In this document: piece after piece, positions 26,060-37,765 of the stretch
Layout of the letters: each line of letters opens with the position of its first letter
Position numbering within the stretch: position 1 is the stretch's first letter
From: Owenia fusiformis
Lineage: Eukaryota; Annelida; Polychaeta; Sabellida; Oweniidae
Reading direction: 5' to 3'
Assembly (NCBI GenBank): GCA_903813345.2
Contig: CAIIXF020000009.1
Coordinates: 32,677,259-32,741,258 of the forward strand
Length of the DNA stretch: 64,000 nt
Notes under the pieces: generated by a model
The model's input: only the letters and a program-made list of their open reading frames with translations
The model's database searches: none
Told to the model about the DNA's origin: nothing
Position numbers and translations under genes: made by a program

Positions 26060-26230
26060 TTTCAGATCATAAATTTTTTAATCTATAATGATTATTTTTG
26101 CATTTTGGGATAATTTTAGAGTGTTAAATAAATCCTTATCTTCTTCATTTATCATTTTTCCTTTTCTTTCCTCTTTATTTTACAGTACAAAACAAATTTC
26201 ATATCTAGGTCATCTCAAAATACTGAGAAA
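26060..26230 (+). repeat. Pyrimidine-rich dispersed repeat, copy D
   Basis: Aligns with copy C: tttttgcattttg, ttttagagtgttaa, tctttcctctttattttaca and caaaacaa in order. It contains the acceptor-like ctctttattttacag at 26185, which therefore may be a property of the repeat and not an exon border. Confidence 0.5.
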
Positions 26231-28124
26231 CAGCATCTTCTACCCTAAGATTCCGAGCCCAGTATATAACATAAAGTTCCCTTTTAAATAATCAAAACCT
26301 AAACTATTTGAAATGGTAGACATAGGGTTTTCCTAAAAAAATTCTTTTTTTCAAGAACACGCATTTAACTCTCAATAATTAATTTTGCAAACATTCTGAA
26401 CAAACATTATCGTAATCATAACATCCCTCCCACACATTTGTATTATATTAAATTCTATGAAAGTTTTGAAATCAATATAAATTGTTTTATTGGAATTCTT
26501 AACTTTCTTTATCATTCATTACTTGCAAAGGTAAGGAATCACGGACATTCTTGAGAAACACATTTTAATGACTTAGGTTGGCTAGATTAAACATTACCAA
26601 AATTCAGAAGATGGAGTCAGTTGATTCAGTCCAGGGCAGAGATACAAGAAAACATTAGGAATTGAGGTAATAGCGCACATTATAATGAATTAAACATTTT
26701 TCTCAATTTCAGTTTCAATTTTTAAAAATTTTCGGCCTCTAGTAGTGTTTAGGTAATGCATCTGCTTGGTGAGTTATAGTCCGGAACAAGAGTTAGCTGT
26801 TGGGCATTCTTATATGAATTTAAAGATCTAGTTCAAAGCTGCTGTATATATCTTATGTTCAGTGCATGGCCTGGAAATAATATAATACAGAATTCATGCT
26901 ACTGAATATGGTACAGAATCTATTTGAGAGACATAGCTATGGTAAAGACTATGGAAGTATGTATTATATAGAAACATAAGAAATGCAATGAAAGAAGGGG
27001 GAATACCGTACACATATTTGAGAGGAAATGTTAAAAATACAAATGGAGGGTGACTATTTTAGCAGGGGGAGAAACTATGTGAGGTATGCATAAGTAGTGC
27101 TAAAATATAACACAGGTTACCTTGCATAGGTGGATTACTTCTTAATCCAAGTTGAAATACTATGACAGATTAAAACCAGGTAGCCTTATGAGCAGAAAAC
27201 CTTAAATAGAAGTACATACATGTGTGCATGTAGTACTTCACCTTAGGCCAAGGCAAACATATCTGGTTATTGTCCAAATGGCCAGAAAAAGGGTCCTAGA
27301 TTTTGGATTCCCATTAATAATATTCAGTGCATTTTTTGTGCACAGTTCAGTCAAAATAGAAGACAACCTTGAATTTACACCCACATTCTAAACAGGTATA
27401 CTAGACCAAAAATATAACTTCTCATTCTATTTCAAAAAGCATGTAATTTTGAATCACCAAGTTTGTAGTGAAAATCTTTGGATAGGTAGTTGAAGTAGGT
27501 AGCTTTGGGTGGAGTTGTATGTTGTAAGGTTTATGTCCTAATTGAAAGTTAGGTGCTAGAAATAACCCTAAACTTGCTGGGTGTCATAATACAAACCAGT
27601 TTCAATTGCCTCCTTGGAGGTCATGCTTAGATGCATGGAATTAAGACTGGACTGATGGTTAGTTAGATTTATTGTAAGTAGCGACATCTAATGTTTCCCA
27701 TTGTCTCCTGGGGGAGAAACCTCACAGATCGATTAATCTGTTGGTCTTATAGGGGGACGAGATATGCATTTTATCTCATAAGGTATGTCAGCCTATTTAA
27801 CAGAGCTGTAGCATTTGTATTTCCTCCATCCTATTTGCAAAATTTTAAGTTTTTTGAGGCAAAATAGAAAAGAGCACATTTATAAAGTCTTCAAACCATA
27901 CAAAGGTTTTATTACTAAGAATCCGTATCTGAATCTGTATCACATCAGGGATATCAGCACTGGGGCTAACCCCTCCTAAGTGTCTCTTTCAGGACTTTCA
28001 TCTTTACAAGAATTGTCCTTATTTTAGAATTCGTATTGTTCAAATTTCCAAATCTTGAACCATTTCAGGTTTCATACCACAAAAGGCATGATTCCTGAAA
28101 AGTAGCGAAGTTTTAAATCGTATA

Positions 28125-28180
28125 CTACCCTTTACAAAAGTTTGATTTCGCTTCGTTAAAAGAGAGCATTTTGTACCTAA
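28125..28180 (-). mobile_element. ~80-bp dispersed element, partial copy
   Basis: taccctttacaaaagtttga, then ttcgcttcgttaaaagagag, matches 30136-30215 from its TACCC end through the core. The opposite end is not recognisable. Confidence 0.5.
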
Positions 28181-29794
28181 TATACAAGGCTATGATACTC
28201 AGGGTAAAATGAGAGTTGATTCTTGGATGAACTTCAGGTGTTCGTTATAGTATATGGCATCATATCAATAGTTGCTAGTGCACTGTCTGCCCTCATTGCC
28301 TCTGATAGTGTCTGGAATATATATAGAGCTAAAGAAACTTCTTTTTTGAGAACTCCCATGATAGTAAAGAATGAAGGGCTCTTTCAGGAGAAAATGTCTC
28401 ACAGGGGAGAAATATCCAGTAGAATAAAGATCTAAAGTGAGATTCTTTTTGAAAGTTGCAAAATAAAGTTGTTCTGAGGTTTTATGGTTAACCGACATGT
28501 TTTCATGTTTTTGAAACGGTTTAATCATTGCGGTGAAATAGGGTACACATGTACTCATATACCAAACATTTTAACACTGGAATTCTTTTTAAAACAGGTA
28601 GATTCTTCACGCACCCTTTGGTAGTCCTACCTTGCCTCTATGAAATCAAAATTGAGAAACCATTGTGCTATGCTATATTGTCTGCCTTTAAGTAGCTAAC
28701 ATTAGTGTTAATAAAAAACAAAAGTCATCAAAAAATACATTTTAGTTCATTAAGATCTGATGAGCACACATTCTTTTGGAGAAGTCAGAGTAGTGAGGGT
28801 TAATGGGGCTATTTGATTGGGCCAGGGTAGTCCTTCACCCACCAGGCCTCATGTTAGTGAGATGCACTGAGTGTGATTTCTGAGGAGATAATTTGTTGAA
28901 TTGTGGTCTTTTCATTTGTATATGTTTGCGGTACATGATAGTAGTGGTTGATCAGCATCCAAATAACATCTAACCACAGAATTTATTTTAGATCTGTTCC
29001 CGAAATATATTTGGAGAAAGTCAAAACAAGAATTATGCCAAATGATGTGTGAGGTCCCATAGAGGTTAATGAGTGGAGCGATTTGTGTATAAATGGAGAT
29101 TTTTGTTCTCAAATGTACACCTTCCTTCATTTGTACCCCCAGCCCAAACTATACTGATATTCTTAAATAGTTCAATTCTAACTCTGAGGTTTCATCCTGT
29201 GTTTTCATCAGTATTTACATATATATTCACTGGGCCTCTTAGAAGACCAGTTTTCTAATCAAATCATATTCAGAAATGTAGGTGCATCTCATTCAGGTCT
29301 CTCATGAGGCATTCAGCTCCATTCAATTCTCTGTCTACAAAATATGCCTCTCCCCCATTTCTTTATAACCATCACTATACTTATGAAGGGGCAGCCTAGT
29401 AAATTTTGAAGAAGAGATAACTTTCTTATTATTTACCATTGAAATATTTCTTTTTCTATTAACCCTTCTTTGATTTATTCAAACTCATTTGTTAGTAAAG
29501 GTCACATGATATCACATGGAATCATGGGATGTTACCTCCTCTGGTGGATTCTACTAAAAAATAGACAGTTTCTTTATGGTTGCTGAATTTGAATGGGACC
29601 ACCAATATTTATTAAGCAGATAGAAAACAAGAGATGTTTATCATTTGTTTGTAAAGTAAGGTGCAGGGAAAGATATCTTTACAATTAATAAAAACACAAA
29701 GAAAAACACTAAAATATCTTTAATGTTTAAATCCTCTTTGTTAGTACCCTTTACGATCAGAGAGTATGCAGTACATCCCCAATCTGGAATCTTA

Positions 29795-29945
29795 AATCAC
29801 GGTACCATACAGTATATTAAGAGTATGATACTGTACAGTACCATTCAAGTATGGTCCCGTACAGTGTACATAGTACATATACCCCTCGGTACTGTAGACA
29901 GAAGCAGTAAACTAAAACATATTCTACTGTACTTTACACTACTGT
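29795..29945. repeat. Cluster of ggtacc/gtactgta inverted and direct words
   Basis: gtaccatacagtat, gatactgtacagtacc, gtatggtcccgtacagtg and actgtactttacactactgtag crowd within 150 bp, creating many short inverted pairs. No element ends can be defined. Confidence 0.5.
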
Positions 29946-30135
29946 AGCCCACATGAGCCAAAATGGTACCAAACATTGCTGTTAAAGATTGGCTGTATAC
30001 CTATACCTATGAACTTTGCTCTTAGACATTCTGGGTATTTTGTGAGACAAATGTGTTTTATTTCTTTGAATTGTAAACATGTTCCATCTAAGTCCAAGCA
30101 AAACACATAATCTTGTAGTAAGTTTCATCTTTCTA

Positions 30136-30215
30136 TACCCTTTGCATTCATTCGACTTTGCTTCTCAAAAGCTAGAGAGCTTCGTCTTCTATAATTAGAC
30201 TCTGCGCGCAGGGTA
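30136..30215 (-). mobile_element. ~80-bp TACCCT...AGGGTA dispersed element, best copy
   Basis: Begins taccctttgca, carries the core ttgcttctcaaaagc and gagagcttcgtcttct, and ends tagactctgcgcgcagggta. It is the reverse complement of the 8235-8312 copy over its whole length, so the ends of the family are defined by two full copies. Confidence 0.65.
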
Positions 30216-30828
30216 ATCTTTCTCTCAACAATTGAATTTAAAAACAGAAGCACATAATATTACACAAAGGAGTGGAACTGCTCATTGTGACCGTGCTTTG
30301 CAGAGTATGTAATTTTCCAGATGCCTGGCTGGAAATGTTCATGCCTTTGAGGAAAATTCCAAAACTTAAAATCCTATGAAATGAAGTCAAGTTTGCATCG
30401 GAATCTACATGTGTTGAAATATGTATATTGTACATGTTATATCCAGTCATCTCGTCGGATTTTTCAACTTTCTGCGAAATTCTCATTTATTCCAAATGAG
30501 AAATGTCCAAAATGGTATCAATACATCAACATACTTAATGTAATTGCAACCAACTTGGTCAAAGGTCAAAGTGTGGTTGTTTCTTTGATGGGAAGGTCAC
30601 TGTAGTTAAATACAATCACTACCAAAACATTAGATTTTATGAATATTTGGCGAGAGTGTGCCATTTACCCTTTTGTGTCTTTATTTTTCTCTGAATCAAA
30701 AAAGGTATAAATCAAACTGATTAGAATATAGGAAACAATAAAGTTCATCTTCGTATTAAAAGTACATTATAAGAGAAAACCCAGATGAAACATCAGCATA
30801 TTTTCTCAAACTATTGTCAATATGCACT

Positions 30829-30968
30829 GGTGAATCTGGGGGGGACCTCGGGGCCAAAAATGGGCCTCAAAATTTCAAAATTTGGGCCCACTTTGGAGTT
30901 TTAGGGGCCCAAGGTTTTTTTCTCTGACCTAAAATTTGCCCCCCCTTTGTTGGTTCCCAGATCCACCC
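30829..30968. mobile_element. Small MITE with ggtg(a/g)atctggg inverted ends
   Basis: ggtgaatctggg at 30829-30840 pairs with cccagatccacc at 30957-30968 with one mismatch. The interior is short, with G runs on the left and C runs on the right (gggggg..., ccccccc) and ggggcc/ggcccc repeats. It is similar in style to 12880-13084 but has different ends. No clear target duplication was found. Confidence 0.5.
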
Positions 30969-31395
30969 CTTATATGATTGTATGAAGTAAAGGCACAGAA
31001 TGAGCAACTTCCATACAAAGTCTTTCAAATACTGTTCTATCTTTAACTTCGCTATCTCACATTGGGTTATAGTAGAGTTGGCAATATTACTCAATTATAA
31101 TTGTATCCTTATCTTCCCTGCACTTGCCAATTGAAAGTGAGTTATTATCTTTATCTTCATACATAGGATAACAACACCAAGAGTAGATAACACAAAACTC
31201 TGAAACCCTGGGATGATTTTAATGTAAGTTTAAAGTGGTTTTTGTTAAGATCAGAATTTCCTGGGAAATTCAATTTTCACTAATTTTTTAGAATATTTGT
31301 CTCGTGTCTATTTTTTGATGATTGATGATGCTGGTGGAAATTATTTATCTATCTATCTAAAATTATGTCTAAATCATCTATTTTGTGTTTTTCAG

Positions 31396-31713
31396 ATGAC
31401 AAATATAAAGTCCTGGAAACATTGCCATTGTCACCTGTGTGCAACCTGTCCATCTTTGAACAACATAGCAATTGGAGAGCAAGCTGCCAATCTGGAGAGC
31501 AGGCTGCCATCTGCCATCAATGAGGAGCAAACTGCCAATCTGGGACCAAACGGCAAATCTGTGAGCAAATTGCCAATCTGGAAAAAATTGCCAATCTGGG
31601 AGCAAATCGCCAATCTGGGAGCAAACCGCCTATCTGGGAGCAAATTGCCTATTTGGGAGCAAACCTATGGGTTCATCAAATCTGTTGCAAGGACATCAGA
31701 CACATACTTAATG
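31396..31713 (+). ncRNA. Candidate exon 3, containing a 19-bp repeat
   Basis: Acceptor tattttgtgtttttcag and donor taatg|gtaaat enclose 318 bp that are G+C-richer than the flanks. From about 31472 the exon carries imperfect repeats that become a regular 19-bp array (gccaatctgggagcaaa-c) at about 31571-31672. The array sits inside the exon borders. One frame is open through the exon and into both introns, but the 19-bp period cycles through all frames (LPIWEQ, IANLGAN, RLSGSK), so openness reflects unit composition and not coding selection. Confidence 0.5.
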
Positions 31714-32586
31714 GTAAATATTAATTTTACTTTTTGAATATATTGAGTTGACTTGAACTTAATGACACATCTTGTCTGTTCTCCACTTTGCTTGAAACGG
31801 ACCTCAATATCTACCAACTTCAATTTTTTGTAAAGTGAAGGATTGTGATGAGTCATTTTAAAAAGCTAATTCTTCGTGGATTGCTCAAATCTCAAATCAA
31901 TAGTGTGGGAAAACACTGCAAAATATGAAAATGCATGTAAATTTTCTTATCTTTTGATTCAGCCCATTCTAAAAACCCATGTACCATTTAAAAACCAACT
32001 ATTAACAATCAGAGCATTCAAATGACTTTTAAAAACTGTCCTTTTCAGAGGTGGTTATATCGTGTATACACATGTGATTTAAAACACTAGTTATAAATAG
32101 CTAATAGTTTTTCTCAATAGAAACCATAAAAAAAACTTAATGGGGTTCAAAGGCAACAATTTTAAGAATGTGCAATGCATGAAACCTGAGTATAAAGTTC
32201 ATTCAAAACAAGTAGAAGAGAATTATGAATGAGAAAATGAGGTGAGTTTGTATCAAAAATTGTGCATATTCATGTAAAATGTTTTATCATTACGCGGAGG
32301 TTAAACTATTAAAAAAGTTGTAGTATTTCTGTTGATAATTGAGCACTTTTACGGAGATATTTTTATATATTTTCTGAGAGATATAAAAATGGAGGACTTC
32401 GTCATGAAAGGTTGTTGCATTCAAGATTATGAAAATATTTAGCATGTTCTTTTATAAGATTTTAGATGCATTTTCTTGATTCTTTAATTAAATATGAGGA
32501 ATTTTGAAAACTGGGTCCAAATACAGTTTTTTGAAGGTTGAAGAAAGTCATTTTGAAAAATTTCGAAATGTAGGGAACCAGGAAGA

Positions 32587-32697
32587 TAGAGAGAGTAGGG
32601 AACTAACAAGGAATTGAGTTATAAATTGAGTAGGAAATTGAGAAGGGAATTGAGTAAGGTATTGAGTAGGAAATTAAGGAGAGAATTGAATAGGGAT
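32587..32697. repeat. Degenerate tandem array (gaattgagtaggg)
   Basis: About seven imperfect copies of a(g)gaattgagtagg(g/a) at 13-16 bp spacing. Confidence 0.75.
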
Positions 32698-32927
32698 TAA
32701 AAATATCAGAGAGTACTCATAATCTGAGAAAATACTGAAAACCTGACTGAAAAATACGAGATATCTAAAAAATATCCAGTCAAGCGGACACAAAAGCAGA
32801 GAAAATGTTTTGGCTTGACCCCATGACCAGTGCACGAGATAATTAATTAGTTGATGGATGAGAGTACAATTCATATTGTTGTTAATTAATTGTTTACCAT
32901 TACTAAACTTATTTAAAATGTACCAGT

Positions 32928-33094
32928 ATAGTAAAACCTGTATATCCGAACACCTCTCAATTTAAATGCTTTTTTGGTTTCACTTTTTTTATTTATTCAT
33001 TCTGCCATGATAACCATGCTAAAAATCTTGAAATGTTAATGCGGAACTCTTCAGCATTTCTTATGGTGCTTAGATTAGATAGGTGTCACTGTAT
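32928..33094. mobile_element. Tigger-like MITE, ~167 bp
   Basis: The left end tatagtaaaacctgtat and the right end ataggtgtcactgta form an imperfect inverted repeat flanked by TA. The left end continues atccgaacacctctc, a form I recall from pogo/Tigger-like miniature elements. There is no coding interior. Confidence 0.6.
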
Positions 33095-33840
33095 TGCATG
33101 TTCTGGGTTTTTATATTCATGAAAATACATTGAGTTTCATGTGAATTTTCTGGTGGAAAGTAAGGAATTCACACATTCATTTCAATTCAAAGCAAACAAA
33201 AATAAGTTCTCATTCATAAAAATAACTGTGCTGCAAGTTTTATTGAAAATACATGTTGGTTATCATATTTCGTCTGACAGAAAGACATTTTTAAGTAAAA
33301 GGAGCGTTCTATACTTCAATCAATTTTGTTGACCTTTACTCTGTAATAGAATGAGCGATTAAGAGACTGATGAAAATCTTCGAGAGGTATTTCAAAGGTG
33401 CTTATTTACAGCTTTTGAACCAAAGTAATGTTGTCAATGGATGAATTTTTATAGCCATTTTTTGTGTTCTATTCAGAAGCTAAAGTAACATAGTTTACTG
33501 TTGATATATTTAAACTAACAACTGGTAATTCAATTTCTTGATTATCCTGTATTTAAGACCTGACAGCAATAACACCTGCAAGACAAAAGTATAGTGGTCA
33601 ATACTTTGAATTGTACAGAAATGCAAGAAAATCAGTTTGATTCGAGCATATTTATCGAGAATTGGTGTCAAAGAAGCATAAATGAGTGACATTTTATGCA
33701 CAGGTCTTGCATGAAACTTTTTAGCTGAAGAGATTTTTAAAATTTCAAGTGTTCATTATAAAAGTCTCATAAAAGTTGGTATTTGACCTTTCAAGTGCAT
33801 ATTGTGTTTTAAAAAGTACCTCATTCATGTCTTAGTCTTA

Positions 33841-34054
33841 TGCCATGGTTTTATATACAGTAGTTTTAAGTGCCACAATTTCACGTGCTGTTGTCTCATG
33901 TGCCATGGTTCCATGTGCCATAGTTTCAAGTGCCATGGTTCCATGTACCATAGTTCCGTGTGCCATAGTTTCAAGTGCCATGGTTCCATGTGCCATAGTG
34001 TCGTGTGCCATACTTTCAAGTGCCATGGTTCCATGTGCCATACTTTCAAGTGCC
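33841..34054. repeat. 15-bp minisatellite, about 14 copies
   Basis: The unit is (g/a)gttccatgtgccat, often alternating with agtttcaagtgccat to give a 30-bp higher-order period. As 15 is a multiple of three, several frames on both strands are open (for example CHGSMCHSFK), without any sign of a gene. Confidence 0.95.
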
Positions 34055-34781
34055 TTTTTCCATAATTTCATACGGTGTTACTCTTTGAACTTTGACACAA
34101 AAACTGTGCACATGGCATACTATAAATTAGGTGTACCCAGGGTCAAACCATCTTTCAAAATTATTACATTTGTACTTTAAAAGTATGAATAAAAATATTC
34201 TTTCTGTGACAGTTGTGATGTATGTTTTTCTATAAATGTACAGATTTTGAAAAATAAGATTCATGTTCAAAAGTGAGTGTGGTACATGGTCTGTTTACCA
34301 TATTTGGGCTTTGCATTTAAAACAAGTTGCCCCTTTAAAAATGGATGCTGACAGGATGAATATTGTAAATAAATTGATTTACAGTACATGCTACAGTTTC
34401 CCTTACAAAATATTGAGATATCATTTCATTTTTTTTATTTGCAATGTATCAGTAATGTAATGAAATAAAATTAGGATTAGATCATTATAATGAAATCTTT
34501 TATTAATCTGTCAGGGAAATTGTAAAAATCCAAAACTTTACGACTCGTCATAATTTTGCTTGCATTTTACCTTAAATCTGATTTATGTCGTTATACAGGT
34601 ATTTTTACACTGAAGGTTTATAAACTTGTTAGGATATCATCCATCAAAGTTCACCTGCTATATATAGTCCAGTAGTGACAAAATGGACATTTAATGGACA
34701 ACTGTGGTTTGAACTTTGTCCCTTGTAATATACATACACTTAGAAACACATTTAACTGTTGACTTTTTTATTATTTTTCAG

Positions 34782-35218
34782 ATGGTTCGTGAATGAGAGA
34801 TATCTTTGAAGAAAGCCATCCTGTCATGTAAAATATATTACAAAGTCCACTTCCTGTCCAATTAACAGTCTACTTGGTCTTTTCCCGCCTTAGTAATGTG
34901 CTCTATCTCTATGTCATGCTCTTAGGGCTTGTTGGTGCTCCAAAGTCCCTTCTTATACATGAAATCCCTTTTTGAATTGTCTAGGGAGTGGTTGGAAAGT
35001 GGGTTTGGGCTAACAGCTTTTTTGAAACTGGGTGGGGAAAGCAGCCTGTTAGAGTTAAATAATTTATCCAAGTTATCAAGCCAGAAACATGACAAGTGGA
35101 CCGACTTGTGGATGAGCACCCTATTGCTAGAAATGATGCCGTTGTGATGTTACAAAGCCAAATGATCAGATGTGACGTTTCAAAGGTCAATGGTCCAACA
35201 GGTTGCTTCCAGTTTCTG
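34782..35218 (+). ncRNA. Candidate exon 4
   Basis: Acceptor ttttttattatttttcag and donor gtttctg|gtaagta enclose 437 bp, the largest exon in the series. Plus-strand frames are short. Minus-strand frames up to 91 codons cross its right border and look like chance. Internal AG/GT sites (for example cttag at about 34890) could make it two exons. Confidence 0.45.
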
Positions 35219-36248
35219 GTAAGTATATTTATTATTCTTTTTGGTTGCATCAACATCTGTTATATAATCTTGAACAAAATGAATCCAAAATTATGTAAAA
35301 ACAAAATATTTGTATTAGATATCTCAATACACTGTAGTTATTTTTATATCTATTTCAAAAAAGTTCACTCAGGCTAATAATTTATTATTTCAAGGTGCAT
35401 ATATGTGAAATTATTTCATTAGAGAGATTGGATACTGACAGTATTGTGCTTTATTAAAGCAGATTCAAGGTTTCTCAGCTATTTGCCCTCTCAAGAAAAT
35501 GTGTCCAATGAATAACCATCCATTCAAATGAAATGATTTTGTCAAATTTTACATTTATAATAACCTATATGAAGAAATGTTTATATTGTTCAACAAGTGC
35601 AAAAATTAATACAAATCGCATTTGGGAATTGTTAATATGATAATGTTGAGCCGTAAATGCACAATTTGTAAGATTTGATGGGAAATTGGAGGAAAGGGAA
35701 ATAATATCTTGAGCTCCTAATGTTAAGTCATCGGAAAGAGGGGGAGTATTCCGTCTCATGGACTTAAGAAAAAACAGAGAGGATCATGTTTTTGTGTCAT
35801 TATAGAGTGGAATTACCAGGAATTGGTGAATCTAAGCCATAACTTACAGATTAATTCTAAATCCTACAAAAATTATGAAGTGTTGTCTAATTTTTTGAAA
35901 TAATCAAAATTTATCTCTTGCAGATAATCGGTTGTTTTTTGGTTGGGTCTCGTTAAATATTAACCTTAACTTTCAGGTGTATTTCTCTTAGATTGGCTTC
36001 ATTGCGAATGATCATATCAAAGTCTACATCCAGGAACATTGATCTCATGAATGAATATTATACGAGTGAGAAAAGTTGAATATAAGGGTATCTTTATTTA
36101 TTAAAATTAGTACATATACATCTGTCGAGCAATATTTGAGGTATCACTTTATTACTTGCTACCATCTATCTATTTTCTCTTAAATGCTGGTTCAATTCTC
36201 ATAGGATATCATATCCTGGTCAAAACTACTGTAAACTAAGCTACTATA

Positions 36249-36690
36249 GTTACTTTCTTTTTAAGGTGTTACTTTCCCTTTAAAGTATTATATTTCCTTT
36301 AAGGTGATCTTCTTTAAGATGTTACTTTCCCTTTAAGGCGATCTTTAAGGTGTTACTTTCCCTTTATTGAGTTACTTTTCCTTTAAGTTGATCTTCTTTA
36401 AGATGTTACTTTCCCTTTAGGCAAAAGGCAATCTTCTTTAAGGTGTTACTTTCCCTTTATTGAGTTACTTTTCCTTTAAGGTGATCTTCTTTAAGATGTT
36501 ACTTTCCCTTTAAGGTTATCTTCTTTAAGGTGTTTCTTTCCCTTTAAGGTGATTTTCTTTAAGATGTTACTTTCCCTTTAAGGTGATCTTCTTTAAGGTG
36601 TTACTTTCCCTGTATTAGGTTACTTTTCCTTTAATGTGATCTTTAAGGTGATCTTTAAGGTGTGACTTTCCCTTTAATGTGTTATTCTGA
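36249..36690. repeat. Minisatellite of ~34 bp (tttaaggtgatctt / gatgttactttcccttt)
   Basis: Alternating short modules, ctttaaggtgatctt and ctttaaga/ggtgttactttccc, recur about 13 times with frequent loss or gain of half units. The array is pyrimidine/purine asymmetric. Confidence 0.9.
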
Positions 36691-37344
36691 ACCTTAGGTG
36701 AATACGAGGCTCTCTTTCAAAGAAACATGTATGATCAAACTATTTATATTATAAATGGTATTGTAAAAGTGGAAGGCTGATCAAATCCTGGTTTTAACCC
36801 TCCCCCCCCTCCGCCTCTGCCCTGCCTCCACTTTATTCAACCACACAACTTCCAGCAAGGAGTATGGTGTCAAATTCAAGTCAATGACCCACGTATCTAA
36901 GTCTGTCCCTCAAGACTTCTTCTTTTGTGAAGGCTGAAGTGTTGGATAGAGAAAAAAGTACTCATTTTAGAAAAGGTTACAGTGTATCAATGGTATGGCT
37001 CGAGAATAAAGGAATACTATTCTATTTTTGATATTTTGAGAATTGTATCAAACATCCTTTACATGAAGGTGTTATCCCGATGGCCAAATTTGAAATTTGA
37101 CACAACCACATTGAATATGAAAAGTCCTATCTGAGGAGTGTAGTCACAATTTTCCTGATTAAGAATTGTTGACGTTATATCATTATTCCCAGTTGAAATG
37201 ATTCTTGGAAAACTATGTAGTCTGGAGGTAGATAATTTTAAATGAGCATCTATTAGAACTCAGAATAGAAGTATTTCAATATGTGTCATCCACTTGGGAA
37301 TAGGAATCTCTAAACGTTCAGTATGACATTAATAGTAAGCAGTG

Positions 37345-37765
37345 GTTGTCCTCCCCTGGTCATCCTCCTTTTGTCATCCTCTACAAGTTGTCCTCCTTTG
37401 GTAATCTTCCACATGTGATCCTCCTTTTGACATCCTTCCCTTCTCTGCCTCCCTTGCAATCCTGTTTGTGTCACTCTCAATTTGTCATCCTTCCATTCTC
37501 TCCCTGGGGGTCATTAACAGAAACTTTGTAAAATCACAAAATCGTCAATTGTTGTAACCATGGATATAATGATGTCTCAGTTAGAGAACAATGGATTTTA
37601 CGAATTCTTAACTTTACGGAGTTTGTGTTAATGGCCCCTCCCTGGGAATCCTCCATGTGTCATCCTCACTTTGTTATCCTCCCCTGGCCACCCTTCCTAG
37701 CAATTCTCCCTTTGTTATTCTTCTCTGGTAATATTCCACTTAAGGTCATCTCCCAACTTTTCCTC
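37345..37765. repeat. Degenerate C/T-rich array (gtcatcctcctttg)
   Basis: Imperfect copies of gtcatcctccttttg at about 17-25 bp spacing form two blocks (about 37348-37512 and 37636-37765) separated by about 120 bp of ordinary sequence, suggesting an interrupted array. Confidence 0.8.

Larger units (their letters stand above)
14846..31395. other. Presumed 16.5-kb intron
   Basis: Mostly AT-rich single-copy DNA. The stretches 14846-17590, 17620-19510, 21040-23750, 23810-26050, 26240-28120 and 28190-29790 hold no gene I can support. A tacagcgagacctc at 22411-22424 resembles one Tigger-type end without a partner. A possible weak exon at about 22049-22211 has an acceptor (tatattttcag) but a poor donor. 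Listed repeats account for the rest. Confidence 0.4.
31714..34781. other. Presumed intron 3
   Basis: About 3 kb with no gene. It holds the small tandem array, the Tigger-like MITE and the 15-bp minisatellite listed separately. The stretch 31714-32580 shows nothing further. Confidence 0.4.

Noticed and set aside
26186-26528. Possible exon with a strong acceptor tract
   Set aside because: The acceptor sits inside dispersed repeat copy D, the donor is far away, and the interval is as AT-rich as the flanks.
31297-31737. 146-codon + strand frame as a protein
   Set aside because: It runs through presumed splice borders into introns on both sides, and its repetitive part is a 19-bp array cycling through frames.
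33802-34180. Overlapping Cys/His- and Met-rich frames on both strands
   Set aside because: They are frame shadows of a 15-bp minisatellite.
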